A stretch of 64,000 nt of DNA, from contig OZ251230.1 of the NCBI GenBank assembly GCA_965240325.2, positions 1,550,001 through 1,614,000 of the forward strand, in the 5' to 3' direction. Under the pieces are notes generated by a model that searched no databases, was not told where the DNA came from, and worked only from the letters and a program-made list of their open reading frames with translations. Made by a program: the position numbers and the translations under genes. Source of the DNA: Rebecca billardiae RCC1528. Its lineage: Eukaryota > Haptophyta. This document shows, piece by piece, positions 29,402-39,784 of this stretch (position 1 is the stretch's first letter; each line of letters opens with the position of its first letter).

Positions 29402-30230
29402 TCATGAATCTCCTTGGCGCGCGCGCGCTCGGCCTCGAGCGCGCAACGCGCCGCTCGGCGCGGCGGGCGCGCGCCGCTTCGCCCACGCACGCCGCCACCC
29501 GTCCGCGGGCTGCGGCGCCGGCCGCTTGCGCGGGCGCGGGCGCCCGACTGCACGCTCCGCAGCACCGCCGCGCGCGCGTGCTCGTCGGGGAGCAGCTTGT
29601 CCAGCTCGGGCGCCAGCGCGCGCACGTCCTGTCGTCCACCCCGACCGCGCGCAGCATGCGCTCGACGGCTGCGAACGCGCGCGTCGGCTCGAGGCGCTCG
29701 ATCGTCTTGTACGCGCCGAGGGTGGCGTTGAGCCCGCCGCAGTGCTCAGACTGCCGCACGCAGTGCCGGTTGTGCACGCGCCCTCGCCCGAGCGCTGCCG
29801 CCGCCTCGTCGAAGCTGGGGCGCGACATGCCGAATGCCTCCGAGCAATGGCGCGCGCCGTCCATGTCACGGCCCGCGGTGCACAGTGCACTTGGACGCGT
29901 ACGCCGAGGCGAAGCGCTCGAGCGGCTCTCTGTAGAAGACAGCGGCGTGCCACGTCGGGTCGGCCAGCCGCGCCGCGGCGTCCTCCACGCCCAGCCCGAA
30001 GTAGCGCAGCGTGTTGGTGTTCTGCACGAACAGCTGCTTGCGCAGCGCCGGGTCGTGCGGCGTGCGGACCGCGCGGAAGCGCGGAAGAGCTGCACGAAGT
30101 TCTGGCTCGCGACCTTGTCGATCTTGCAGAAGAGGAGCCGGTGCTCCGGCACGAGGATGAAGGAGCTGTACGAAACGAACGGTTTTGTCAGCGTGACCGC
30201 CACCCGGTCGCGTTGCTCCTCGCGCCCGCC
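29402..30230 (-). pseudogene. sulfotransferase-like sequence, unit 2 (two compensating insertions)
   Basis: An 8-base duplication near 30075 (GCGGAAGCGCGGAAG) throws the central region, including the YREPLER motif, out of frame. A 7-base duplication near 29885 (GTGCACAGTGCAC) restores it before CTAGRDMDGARHCS. About 60 residues between them are scrambled, so PAPS binding should be lost. The shared 8-base C-terminal insertion is also present. Confidence 0.65.
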
Positions 30231-30270
30231 ATCATTGTGCGGCCGCCATACAATTCCGCTCCGAAAGCTG

Positions 30271-31515
30271 ATGAGTGTTGACCACTGGCGGGCGGCGGCT
30301 GACGAAACCTTGGTGACCGTGGTGCGGGCCGAGCGGACGCACGTGTGCGGCAGTCTGGCAAGCCCTCTGCAGCTCGTCACCACGCGCGCCCTTCCGGGTG
30401 ACGCGGCCGGGCGACGCGCGCGCCTCATGGTCGACGTGAAGCACCCCAAGTGTGAATACGAGGGCTGCACCATGCGGCCTTCCTTCGGCATACCGGGCGA
30501 CGCGCGCGCTAGACGGTGCGCTACGCACAAGCTGGCCGGCATGGTCAACGCGAGGAGCCCCAAGTGTGGTCACGCGGGCTGCACCACGCAGCCTACCTTC
30601 GGCATGCCGGGCGACGCGCGCGCCAGCCGGTGCGCTACGCACAAGCTGGCCGGCATGGTCGACGCGAAGCACCCCAAGTGTGATCACACAGGCTGCACCA
30701 AGGTGGCTTCGTTCGGCATGCCGGGCGACGCGCGCGCCAGCCGGTGCGCTACGCACAAGCTGGCCGGCATGGTGGACGTGAGGAGCCCCACGTGTGATCA
30801 CACCGGCTGCACCACGCGGCCTGCCTTCGGCATGCCGGGCGACGCGCGCGCCAGCCGGTGCGCTACGCACAAGCTGGCCGGCATGGTGGACGTGAGGAGC
30901 CCCAAGTGTGATCACACTGGCTGCACCAAGGTGCCTTACTTCGGCATGCCGGGAGACGCGCGCGCCAGCCGGTGCGCTAAGCACAAGCTGGCCGGCATGG
31001 TCGACCTGAAGAACCCCAAGTGTGATCACACCGGCTGCACCACGCGGCCTTCGTTCGGCATGCCGGGCGACGCGCGCGCCAGCCGGTGCGCTACGCACAA
31101 GCTGGCCGGCATGGTCGACGTGAAGCACCCCAAGTGTGATCACACTGGCTGCACCAAGCAGCCTAACTTCGGCATGCCGGGTGACGCGCGCGCCAGCCGG
31201 TGCGCTACGCACAAGCTGGCCGGCATGGTATGCAGTCGGCTCGCCGTCCCCAAGCGTAGGCTGGAGCATGGCACCGGCGACCAGGGCACACGCGCAGCCA
31301 AGCGACAGCACGAACGCACCAGCCGCATTGCCACCGTCTCGGACTCCGCCCCGCAGCTGCCCGAACTGCCGCCGCTGGTTGGGAGACTGGAGAGACGAGG
31401 CATCGGGGTGGATTGCCGAACGCCGCCACACGACGGTGACACAGATGATGAGTCTGACCATTGGACGGTGATGGCATCCGATCTGTCCTCCCCTTCCGAC
31501 GATGATGATGATTAA
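30271..31515 (+). CDS. EsV-1-7 repeat protein, unit 2 (7 repeats)
   Basis: 414 residues from the leader ATG. The first two repeats are variant: KCEYEGCTMRPSFGIPG, then KCGHAGCTTQPTFG; the other five follow the common KCDHTGC form. The tail ends SDLSSPSDDDDD. One repeat has CAKH in place of CATH but keeps the Cys and His ligands. The first repeats are almost identical to those of unit 3, indicating recent common origin. Confidence 0.85.
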   Translation: MSVDHWRAAADETLVTVVRAERTHVCGSLASPLQLVTTRALPGDAAGRRARLMVDVKHPKCEYEGCTMRPSFGIPGDARARRCATHKLAGMVNARSPKCGHAGCTTQPTFGMPGDARASRCATHKLAGMVDAKHPKCDHTGCTKVASFGMPGDARASRCATHKLAGMVDVRSPTCDHTGCTTRPAFGMPGDARASRCATHKLAGMVDVRSPKCDHTGCTKVPYFGMPGDARASRCAKHKLAGMVDLKNPKCDHTGCTTRPSFGMPGDARASRCATHKLAGMVDVKHPKCDHTGCTKQPNFGMPGDARASRCATHKLAGMVCSRLAVPKRRLEHGTGDQGTRAAKRQHERTSRIATVSDSAPQLPELPPLVGRLERRGIGVDCRTPPHDGDTDDESDHWTVMASDLSSPSDDDDD

Positions 31516-31588
31516 TTATTCCATTTATTCCGATTATGCTGATCGCACGTAGCACTATACTAGTTATTACCGAGTAGTACTACGTATA

Positions 31589-32425
31589 TCATGAATCTCC
31601 TTGGCGCGCGCGCGCTCGGCCTCGAGCGCGCAACGCGCCGCTCGGCGCGGCAGACCTGTGCGCGCCGCTTCGCCCACGCACGCCGCCACCCGTCCGCGGG
31701 CTGCGGCGCCGGCCGCTTGCGCGGGGCGCGGGCGCCCGACTGCACGCTCCGCAGCACCGCCGCGCGCGCGTGCTCGTCGGGGAGCAGCTTGTCCAGCTCG
31801 GGCGCCAGCGCGCGCACGTCCTGTCGTCCACCCCCACCGCGCGCAGCATGCGCTCGACGGCTGCGAACGCGCGCGTCGGCTCGAGGCGCTCGATCGTCTT
31901 GTACGCGCCGAGGGTGATGTTGAGCCCGCCGCAGTGCTCAGACTGCCGCACGCAGTGCCGGTTGCGCACGCGCCCTCGCCCGAGCGCTGCCGCCGCCTCG
32001 TCGAAGCTGGGGCGCGACATTCCGAATGCCTCCGAGCAATGGCGCGCGCCGTCCATGTCACGGCCCGCGGTGCACTTGGACGCGTACGCCGAGGCGAAGC
32101 GCTCGAGCGGCTCTCTGTAGAAGACAGCGGCGTGCCACGTCGGGTCGGCCAGCCGCGCCGCGGCGTCCTCCACGCCCAGCCCGAAGTAGCGCAGCGTGTT
32201 GGTGTTCTGCACGAACAGCTGCTTGCGCAGCGCCGGGTCGTGCGGCGTGCGGACCGCGCGGAAGAGCTGCACGAAGTTCTGGCTCGCGACCTTGTCGATC
32301 TTGCAGAAGAGGAGCTGGTGCTCCGGCACGAGGATGAAGGAGCTGTACGAAACGAACGGTTTTGTCAGCGTGACCGCCACCCGGTCGCGTTGCTCCTCGC
32401 GCCCGCCATCATTGTGCGGCCGCCA
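31589..32425 (-). CDS. sulfotransferase-like protein, unit 3 (frame open, no clear ATG)
   Basis: The frame is open from the spacer through FVSYSSFILVPEHQLLFCKI, DKVASQNFVQLFR, VFYREPLERFASAYASK and CGGLNITLGAYKTIERLEP to a stop at 31589. No in-frame ATG exists next to the conserved start; the frame reads VAVTLTKPFVSY. The C-terminal 75 residues are Arg/Ser-rich because of the 8-base insertion shared with units 2-9. It may be expressed from a non-ATG or upstream exon, or be another dead copy. Confidence 0.45.
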   Translation of the reverse strand, partial: WRPHNDGGREEQRDRVAVTLTKPFVSYSSFILVPEHQLLFCKIDKVASQNFVQLFRAVRTPHDPALRKQLFVQNTNTLRYFGLGVEDAAARLADPTWHAAVFYREPLERFASAYASKCTAGRDMDGARHCSEAFGMSRPSFDEAAAALGRGRVRNRHCVRQSEHCGGLNITLGAYKTIERLEPTRAFAAVERMLRAVGVDDRTCARWRPSWTSCSPTSTRARRCCGACSRAPAPRASGRRRSPRTGGGVRGRSGAHRSAAPSGALRARGRARARQGDS

Positions 32426-32447
32426 TACAATTCCGCTCCGAAAGCTG

Positions 32448-34028
32448 ATGAGTGTTGACCACTGGCGGGCGGCTGACGAAACCTTGGTGACCGTGGTGCG
32501 GGCCGAGCGGACGCACGTGTGCGGCAGTCTGGCAAGCCCTCTGCAGCTCGTCACCACGCGCGCCCTTCCGGGTGACGCGGCCGGGCGACGCGCGCGCCTC
32601 ATGGTCGACGTGAAGCACCCCAAGTGTGAATACGAGGGCTGCACCATGCGGCCTTCCTTCGGCATACCGGGCGACGCGCGCGCTAGACGGTGCGCTACGC
32701 ACAAGCTGGCCGGCATGGTCAACGCGAGGAGCCCCAAGTGTGGTCACGCGGGCTGCACCACGCAGCCTACCTTCGGCATGCCGGGCGACGCGCGCGCCAG
32801 CCGGTGCGCTACGCACAAGCTGGCCGGCATGGTCGACGCGAAGCACCCCAAGTGTGATCACACCGGCTGCACCACGCGGCCTTCCTTCGGCATACCGGGC
32901 GACGCGCGCGCCAGCCGGTGCGCTACGCACAAGCTGGCCGGCATGGTGGACGTGAGGAGCCCCAAGTGTGATCACACCGGCTGCACCAAGCTGCCTCACT
33001 TCGGCATGCCGGGAGACCCGCGCGCCAGCCGGTGCACTACGCACAAGGTGGCCGGCATGGTCGATGTGAAGAACCCCAAGTGTGAACACGCCAGCTGCAC
33101 CACGCAGCCTACCTTCGGCATGCCGGGCGACGCGCGCGCCAGCCGGTGCGCTACGCACAAGCTGGCCGGCATGGTCGACGCGAAGCACCCCAAGTGTGAT
33201 CACACCGGCTGCACCACGCGGCCTGCCTTCGGCATGCCAATCGACGCGCGCGCCAGCCGGTGCGCTACGCACAAGCTGGCCGGCATGGTGGACGTGAGGA
33301 GCCCCAAGTGTGATCACACCGGCTGCACCAAGGTGGCTTCGCTCGGCATGCTGGGCGACGCTCGCGCCAGCCGGTGCGCTACGCACAAGCTGGCCGGCAT
33401 GGTCGACGTGAAGCACCCCAAGTGTGATCACACTGGCTGCACCAAGGTGGCTTCGTTCGGCATGCCGGGCGACGCGCGCGCCAGCCGGTGCGCTACGCAC
33501 AAGCTGGCCGGCATGGTGGACGTGAGGAGCCCCAAGTGTGATCACACAGGCTGCACCACGCGGCCTTGCTTCGGCATGCCGGGTGACGCGCGCGCCAGCC
33601 GGTGCGCCACGCACAAGCTGACCGGCATGGTCGACGTGAAGCACCCCAAGTGTGATCACACTGGCTGCACCAAGCGGCCTAACTTTGGCATGCCGGGTGA
33701 CGCGCGCGCCAGCCGGTGCGCTACGCACAAGCTGGCTGGCATGGTATCATGTAGTCGGCTCGCCGTCCCCAAGCGCAGGCTGGAGCATGGCACCGGCGAC
33801 CAGGGCACACGCGCAGCCAAACGACAGCACAAACGCACCAGCCGCATTACCACCGTCTCGGACTCCGCCCCGCAGCTGCCCGAACTGCCGCCGCTGGTTG
33901 GGAGACTGGAGAGACGAGGCATCGGGGCGGATTGCCGAACGCCGCCACACGGCGGTGACACAGATGATGAGTCTGACCATTGGACGGTGACTGATGGCAT
34001 CCGATCTGTCCTCCCCTTCCGACGATGA
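32448..34028 (+). CDS. EsV-1-7 repeat protein, unit 3 (10 repeats)
   Basis: 526 residues from the leader ATG (leader one Ala shorter than unit 2). Ten repeats; the fifth is a distinct KCEHASCTTQPTFG form and the sixth has MPIDAR instead of MPGDAR. All Cys/His ligands are kept. A 3-base change before the tail gives VSCSRL rather than VCSRL. A 4-base insertion near 33990 produces the same SVLPFRR end as unit 1. Confidence 0.85.
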   Translation: MSVDHWRAADETLVTVVRAERTHVCGSLASPLQLVTTRALPGDAAGRRARLMVDVKHPKCEYEGCTMRPSFGIPGDARARRCATHKLAGMVNARSPKCGHAGCTTQPTFGMPGDARASRCATHKLAGMVDAKHPKCDHTGCTTRPSFGIPGDARASRCATHKLAGMVDVRSPKCDHTGCTKLPHFGMPGDPRASRCTTHKVAGMVDVKNPKCEHASCTTQPTFGMPGDARASRCATHKLAGMVDAKHPKCDHTGCTTRPAFGMPIDARASRCATHKLAGMVDVRSPKCDHTGCTKVASLGMLGDARASRCATHKLAGMVDVKHPKCDHTGCTKVASFGMPGDARASRCATHKLAGMVDVRSPKCDHTGCTTRPCFGMPGDARASRCATHKLTGMVDVKHPKCDHTGCTKRPNFGMPGDARASRCATHKLAGMVSCSRLAVPKRRLEHGTGDQGTRAAKRQHKRTSRITTVSDSAPQLPELPPLVGRLERRGIGADCRTPPHGGDTDDESDHWTVTDGIRSVLPFRR

Positions 34029-34111
34029 TGATGATTAGTTATTCCATTTATTCCGATTATGCTGATCGCACGTAGCACTATACTAGTTATTACCGAGTAG
34101 AACTACGTATA

Positions 34112-34888
34112 TCATGAATCTCCTTGGCGCGCGCGCGCTCGGCCTCGAGCGCGCAACGCGCGCCGCTCGGTGCGGCGGGCGCGCGCCGCTTCGCCCACGC
34201 ACGCCGCCACCCGTCCGCGGGCTGCGGCGCCGGCCGCTTGCGCGGGGCGCGGGCGCCCGACTGCACGCTCCGCAGCACCGCCGCGCGCGCGTGCTCGTCG
34301 GGGAGCAGCTTGTCCAGCTCGGGCGCCAGCGCGCGCACGTCCTGTCGTCCACCCCGACCGCGCGCAGCATGCGCTCGACGGCTGCGAACGCGCGCGTCGG
34401 CTCGAGGCGCTCGATCGTCTTGTACGCGCCGAGGGTGGCGTTGAGCCCGCCGCAGTGCTCAGACTGCCGCACGCAGTGCCGGTTGTGACGCGCCCTCGCC
34501 CGAGCGCTGCCGACGCCTCGTCGAAGCTGGGGCGCGACATGCCGAATGCCTCTGAGCAATGGCGCGCGCCGTCCATGTCACGGCCCGCGGTGCACTTGGA
34601 CGCGTACGCCGAGGCGAAGCGCTCGAGCGGCTCTCTGTAGAAGACAGCGGCGTGCCACGTCGGGTCGGCCAGCCGCGCCGCGCCGTCCTCCACGCCCAGC
34701 CCGAAGTAGCGCAGCGTGTTGGTGTTCTGCACGAACAGCTGCTTGCGCAGCGCTGGGTCGTGCGGCGTGCGGACCGTGCGGAAGAGCTGCACGAAGTTCT
34801 GGCTCACGACCTTGTCGATCTTGCAGAAGAGGAGCTGGTGCTCCGGCACGAGGATGAAGGAGCTGTACGAAACGAACGCGGCGCTCAT
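34112..34888 (-). pseudogene. sulfotransferase-like sequence, unit 4 (1-base deletion)
   Basis: Starts at a plausible ATG (MSAAFVSYSSFILVPEHQLL) and keeps both PAPS-binding motifs (FCKIDKVVSQNF and VFYREPLERFASAY). A 1-base deletion at about 34487 (GTTGTGACG instead of GTTGTGCACG) then shifts the frame after ALGRGRV. The downstream HNRHCVRQSEHCGG block is in another frame, and the 8-base insertion does not restore it. The product would be a truncated or scrambled protein. Confidence 0.6.
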
Positions 34889-34964
34889 CGCGACCGCCAC
34901 CCGGTCGCGTTGCTCCTCGCGCCCGCCATTGTGCGGCCGCCATACAATTCCGCTCCGAAAGCTG

Positions 34965-36242
34965 ATGACCACTGGCGAGCGGGCGGCGGCTGACGAAACC
35001 TTGTTGCTGCAACTTGGAGTGCGCTGGCGTGGATCCGGTGTCCGAGGCGCGGGCCGAGCGGACGCAACGTGTGGCGGCAGTGTGGCAAGCCCTCTGCAGC
35101 TCGTCACCACGCGCGCCCTTCCGGGTGACGCTGCCGGGCGACGCGCGCGCCACATGGTCGACGTGAAGCACCCCAAGTGTGATCACACCGGCTGCACCAA
35201 GGTGGCTTCGTTCGGCATGCTGGGCGACGCGCGCGCCAGCCGGTGCGCTACGCACAAGCTGGCCGGCATGGTCGACGTGAGGAGCCCCAAGTGTGATCAC
35301 ACCGGCTGCACCACGCGGCCTACCTTCGGCATGCCGGGTGACGCGCGCGCCAGCCGGTGCGCTACGCACAAGCTGACCGGCATGGTCGACTTGAAGCACC
35401 CCAAGTGTGATCACACTGGCTGCACCAAGCAGCCTAACTTCGGCATGCCAGGAGACGCGTGCGCCAGCCGGTGCGCTGCGCACAAGCTGGCCGGCATGGT
35501 CGACGTGAAGAACCCCAAGTGTGATCACACCGGCTGCACCAAGTGGCCTTCATTCGGCATGCCGGGCGAGCGGCGCGCCAGCCGGTGCGCTGCGCACAAG
35601 CTGGCCGGCATGGTCGACGTGAAGCACCCCAAGTGTGATCACACAGGCTGCACCAAGGTGGCTTCGTTCGGCATGCCGGGCGACGCGCGCGCAAGCCGGT
35701 GCGCTACGCACAAGCTGGCCGGCATGGTGGACGTGACGAGCCCCAAGTGTGATCACACAGGCTGCATCACGCGGCCTACCTTCGGCATGCCGGGCGACGC
35801 GCGCGCCAGCCGGTGCGCTGCGCACAAGCTGACCGGCATGGTCGACGTGAAGAACCCCAAGTGCGATCACACCGGCTGCACCAAGGGGCCTTCGTTCGGC
35901 ATGCCGGGCGACGCGCGCGCCAGCCGGTGCGCTACGCACAAGCTGGCCGGCATGGTACGCAGTCGGCTCGCCGTCCCCAAGCGTAGGCTGGAGCATGGCA
36001 CCGGCGACCAGGGCACACGCGCAGCCAAGCGACAGCACGAACGCACCAGCCGCATTGCCACCGTCTCGGACTCCGCCCTGCAGCTGCCCGAACTGCCGCC
36101 GCTGGTTGGGAGACTGGAGAGACGAGGCATCGGGGCGGATTGCCGTACGCCGCCACACGACGGTGACACAGATGATGAGTCTGACCATTGGACGGTGATG
36201 GCATCCGATCTGTCCTCCCGTTCCGACGATGATGATGATTAA
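34965..36242 (+). CDS. EsV-1-7 repeat protein, unit 4 (7 repeats)
   Basis: 425 residues from the leader ATG (MTTGERAAADETLLLQLGVR...). This leader is longer than in units 1-3 but its indels keep frame into the repeats, suggesting that it is coding. Repeat 4 carries TKWPSFG with GERRAS in place of GDARAS; repeat 6 begins ITRPTFG. The tail starts VRSRLAV and ends SSRSDDDDD. Confidence 0.85.
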   Translation: MTTGERAAADETLLLQLGVRWRGSGVRGAGRADATCGGSVASPLQLVTTRALPGDAAGRRARHMVDVKHPKCDHTGCTKVASFGMLGDARASRCATHKLAGMVDVRSPKCDHTGCTTRPTFGMPGDARASRCATHKLTGMVDLKHPKCDHTGCTKQPNFGMPGDACASRCAAHKLAGMVDVKNPKCDHTGCTKWPSFGMPGERRASRCAAHKLAGMVDVKHPKCDHTGCTKVASFGMPGDARASRCATHKLAGMVDVTSPKCDHTGCITRPTFGMPGDARASRCAAHKLTGMVDVKNPKCDHTGCTKGPSFGMPGDARASRCATHKLAGMVRSRLAVPKRRLEHGTGDQGTRAAKRQHERTSRIATVSDSALQLPELPPLVGRLERRGIGADCRTPPHDGDTDDESDHWTVMASDLSSRSDDDDD

Positions 36243-36313
36243 TTATTCCATTTATTCCGATTATGCTGATCGCACGTAGCACTACTAGTTATTACCGAGT
36301 AGTACTACGTATA

Positions 36314-37088
36314 TCATGAATCTCCTTGGCGCGCGCGCGCTCGGCCTCGAGCGCGCAACGCGCCGCTCGGCGCGGCGGGCGCGCGCCGCTTCGCCCACGC
36401 ACGCCGCCACCCGTCCGCGGGCTGCGGCGCCGGCCGCTTGCGCGGGGCGCGGGCGCCCGACTGCACGCTCCGCAGCACCGCCGCGCGCGCGTGCTCGTCG
36501 GGGAGCAGCTTGTCCAGCTCGGGCGCCAGCGCGCGCACGTCCTGTCGTCCACCCCGACCGCGCGCAGCATGCGCTCGACGGCTGCGAACGCGCGCGTCGG
36601 CTCGAGGCGCTCGATCGTCTTGTACGCGCCGAGGGTGGCGTTGAGCCCGCCGCAGTGCTCAGACTGCCGCACGCAGTGCCGGTTGTGACGCGCCCTCGCC
36701 CGAGCGCTGCCGACGCCTCGTCGAAGCTGGGGCGCAACATGCCAAATGCCTCTGAGCAATGGCGCGCGCCGTCCATGTCACGGCCCGCGGTGCACTTGGA
36801 CGCGTACGCCGAGGCGAAGCGCGCGAGCGGCTCTCTGTAGAAGACAGCGGCGTGCCACGTCGGGTCGGCCAGCCGCGCCGCGCCGTCCTCCACGCCCAGC
36901 CCGAAGTAGCGCAGCGTGTTGGTGTTCTGCACGAACAGCTGCTTGCGCAGCGCTGGGTCGTGCGGCGTGCGGACCGTGCGGAAGAGCTGCACGAAGTTCT
37001 GGCTCACGACCTTGTCGATCTTGCAGAAGAGGAGCTGGTGCTCCGGCACGAGGATGAAGGAGCTGTACGAAACGAACGCGGCGCTCAT
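36314..37088 (-). pseudogene. sulfotransferase-like sequence, unit 5 (1-base deletion)
   Basis: Same 1-base deletion as unit 4 (about 36689). Private changes include FYREPLARFASAY (Glu-Arg-Phe becomes Ala-Arg-Phe) next to the 3'-phosphate-binding motif, and GMLRPSF in place of GMSRPSF. Confidence 0.6.
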
Positions 37089-37164
37089 CGCGACCGCCAC
37101 CCGGTCGCGTTGCTCCTCGCGCCCGCCATTGTGCGGCCGCCATACAATTCCGCTCCGAAAGCTG

Positions 37165-38670
37165 ATGACCACTGGCGAGCGGGCGGCGGCTGACGAAACC
37201 TTGTTGCTGCAACTTGGAGTGCGCGGGCGTGGATCCGGTGACCGAGGCGCGGGCCGAGCGGACGCAACGTGTGGCGGCAGTGTGGCAAGCCCTCTGCAGC
37301 TCGTCACCACGCGCGCCCTTCCGGGTGACGCTGCCGGGCGACGCGCGCGCCACATGGTCGACGTGAAGCACCCCAAGTGTGATCACACCGGCTGCACCAA
37401 GGTGGCTTCGTTCGGCATGCTGGGCGACGCGCGCGCCAGCCGGTGCGCTACGCACAAGGTGGCCGGCATGGTCGACCTGAAGCACCCCAAGTGTGATCAC
37501 ACCGGCTGCACCAAGGTGCCTTCCTTCGGCATGCCGGGCGACGCGCGCGCCATCCGGTGCGCTACGCACAAGCTGGCCGGCATGGTCGACCTGAAGAACC
37601 CCAAGTGTGATCACACCGGCTGCACCACGCGGCCTACCTTCGGCATGCCGGGTGACGCGCGCGCCAGCCGGTGCGCTACGCACAAGCTGCCCGGCATGGT
37701 CGACTTGAAGCACCCCAAGTGTGATCACACTGGCTGCACCAAGCAGCCTAACTTCGGCATGCCAGGAGACGCGTGCGCCAGCCGGTGCGCTACGCACAAG
37801 CTGGCCGGCATGGTCGACGTGAAGAACCCCAAGTGTGATCACACCGGCTGCACCAAGTGGCCTTCATTCGGCATGCCGGGCGAGCGGCGCGCCAGCCGGT
37901 GCGCTGCGCACAAGCTGGCCGGCATGGTCGACGTGAAGCACCCCAAGTGTGATCACACAGGCTGCACCAAGGTGGCTTCGTTCGGCATGCCGGGCGACGC
38001 GCGCGCAAGCCGGTGCGCTACGCACAAGCTGGCCGGCATGGTGGACGTGACGAGCCCCAAGTGTGATCACACAGGCTGCATCACGCGGCCTACCTTCGGC
38101 ATGCCGGGCGACGCGCGCGCCAGCCGGTGCGCTGCGCACAAGCTGACCGGCATGGTCGACCTGAAGCACCCCAAGTGTGATCACACCGGCTGCACCACGC
38201 GGCCTTCCTTCGGCATGCCGGGCGACGCGCGCGCCATCCGGTGCGCTACGCACAAGCTGGCCGGCATGGTGGACGTGAGGAGCCCCAAGTGTGATAACAC
38301 TGGCTGCACCAAGCAGCCTAACTTCGGCATGCCGGGCGACGCGCGCGCCAGCCGGTGCGCTACGCACAAGCTGGCCGGCATGGTACGCAGTCGGCTCGCC
38401 GTCCCCAAGCGTAGGCTGGAGCATGGCACCGGCGACCAGGGCACACGCGCAGCCAAGCGACAGCACGAACGCACCAGCCGCATTGCCACCGTCTCGGACT
38501 CCGCCCTGCAGCTGCCCGAACTGCCGCCGCTGGTTGGGAGACTGGAGAGACGAGGCATCGGGGCGGATTGCCGTACGCCGCCACACGACGGTGACACAGA
38601 TGATGAGTCTGACCATTGGACGGTGATGGCATCCGATCTGTCCTCCCGTTCCGACGATGATGATGATTAA
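37165..38670 (+). CDS. EsV-1-7 repeat protein, unit 5 (9 repeats)
   Basis: 501 residues. Nine repeats; two carry AIRCATH rather than ASRCATH, and the last reads KCDNTGC, with Asn in place of the usual His at the third position. That His is not one of the four pattern ligands. The tail is as in unit 4 (VRSRLAV, SSRSDDDDD). Confidence 0.85.
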   Translation: MTTGERAAADETLLLQLGVRGRGSGDRGAGRADATCGGSVASPLQLVTTRALPGDAAGRRARHMVDVKHPKCDHTGCTKVASFGMLGDARASRCATHKVAGMVDLKHPKCDHTGCTKVPSFGMPGDARAIRCATHKLAGMVDLKNPKCDHTGCTTRPTFGMPGDARASRCATHKLPGMVDLKHPKCDHTGCTKQPNFGMPGDACASRCATHKLAGMVDVKNPKCDHTGCTKWPSFGMPGERRASRCAAHKLAGMVDVKHPKCDHTGCTKVASFGMPGDARASRCATHKLAGMVDVTSPKCDHTGCITRPTFGMPGDARASRCAAHKLTGMVDLKHPKCDHTGCTTRPSFGMPGDARAIRCATHKLAGMVDVRSPKCDNTGCTKQPNFGMPGDARASRCATHKLAGMVRSRLAVPKRRLEHGTGDQGTRAAKRQHERTSRIATVSDSALQLPELPPLVGRLERRGIGADCRTPPHDGDTDDESDHWTVMASDLSSRSDDDDD

Positions 38671-38743
38671 TTATTCCATTTATTCCGATTATGCTGATCG
38701 CACGTAGCACTATACTAGTTATTACCGAGTAGAACTACGTATA

Positions 38744-39520
38744 TCATGAATCTCCTTGGCGCGCGCGCGCTCGGCCTCGAGCGCGCAACGCGCGCCGCTC
38801 GGTGCGGCGGGCGCGCGCCGCTTCGCCCACGCACGCCGCCACCCGTCCGCGGGCTGCGGCGCCGGCCGCTTGCGCGGGGCGCGGGCGCCCGACTGCACGC
38901 TCCGCAGCACCGCCGCGCGCGCGTGCTCGTCGGGGAGCAGCTTGTCCAGCTCGGGCGCCAGCGCGCGCACGTCCTGTCGTCCACCCCGACCGCGCGCAGC
39001 ATGCGCTCGACGGCTGCGAACGCGCGCGTCGGCTCGAGGCGCTCGATCGTCTTGTACGCGCCGAGGGTGGCGTTGAGCCCGCCGCAGTGCTCAGACTGCC
39101 GCACGCAGTGCCGGTTGTGACGCGCCCTCGCCCGAGCGCTGCCGACGCCTCGTCGAAGCTGGGGCGCGACATGCCGAATGCCTCTGAGCAATGGCGCGCG
39201 CCGTCCATGTCACGGCCCGCGGTGCACTTGGACGCGTACGCCGAGGCGAAGCGCTCGAGCGGCTCTCTGTAGAAGACAGCGGCGTGCCACGTCGGGTCGG
39301 CCAGCCGCGCCGCGCCGTCCTCCACGCCCAGCCCGAAGTAGCGCAGCGTGTTGGTGTTCTGCACGAACAGCTGCTTGCGCAGCGCTGGGTCGTGCGGCGT
39401 GCGGACCGTGCGGAAGAGCTGCACGAAGTTCTGGCTCACGACCTTGTCGATCTTGCAGAAGAGGAGCTGGTGCTCCGGCACGAGGATGAAGGAGCTGTAC
39501 GAAACGAACGCGGCGCTCAT
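38744..39520 (-). pseudogene. sulfotransferase-like sequence, unit 6 (1-base deletion)
   Basis: Effectively identical to unit 4, including the ATG (MSAAFVSYSS) and the frame-breaking 1-base deletion at about 39119. Confidence 0.6.
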
Positions 39521-39784
39521 CGCGACCGCCACCCGGTCGCGTTGCTCCTCGCGCCCGCCATTGTGCGGCCGCCATACAATTCCGCTCCGAAAGCTGATGA
39601 CCACTGGCGAGCGGGCGGCGGCTGACGAAACCTTGTTGCTGCAACTTGGAGTGCGCTGGCGTGGATCCGGTGACCGAGGCGCGGGCCGAGCGGACGCACG
39701 TGTGGCGGCAGTGTGGCAAGCCCTCTGCAGCTCGTCACCACGCGCGCCCTTCCGGGTGACGCTGCCGGGCGACGCGCGCGCCAC

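Larger units (their letters stand above)
34083..38380. repeat. two-unit segmental duplication, copy A (units 4-5)
   Basis: Near-identical to about 38715-43012 with an offset of 4,631-4,632 bases. Both copies share private markers such as the AGAACTACG boundary, the GERRAS repeat, and YREPLARF in the second sulfotransferase. Confidence 0.9.
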
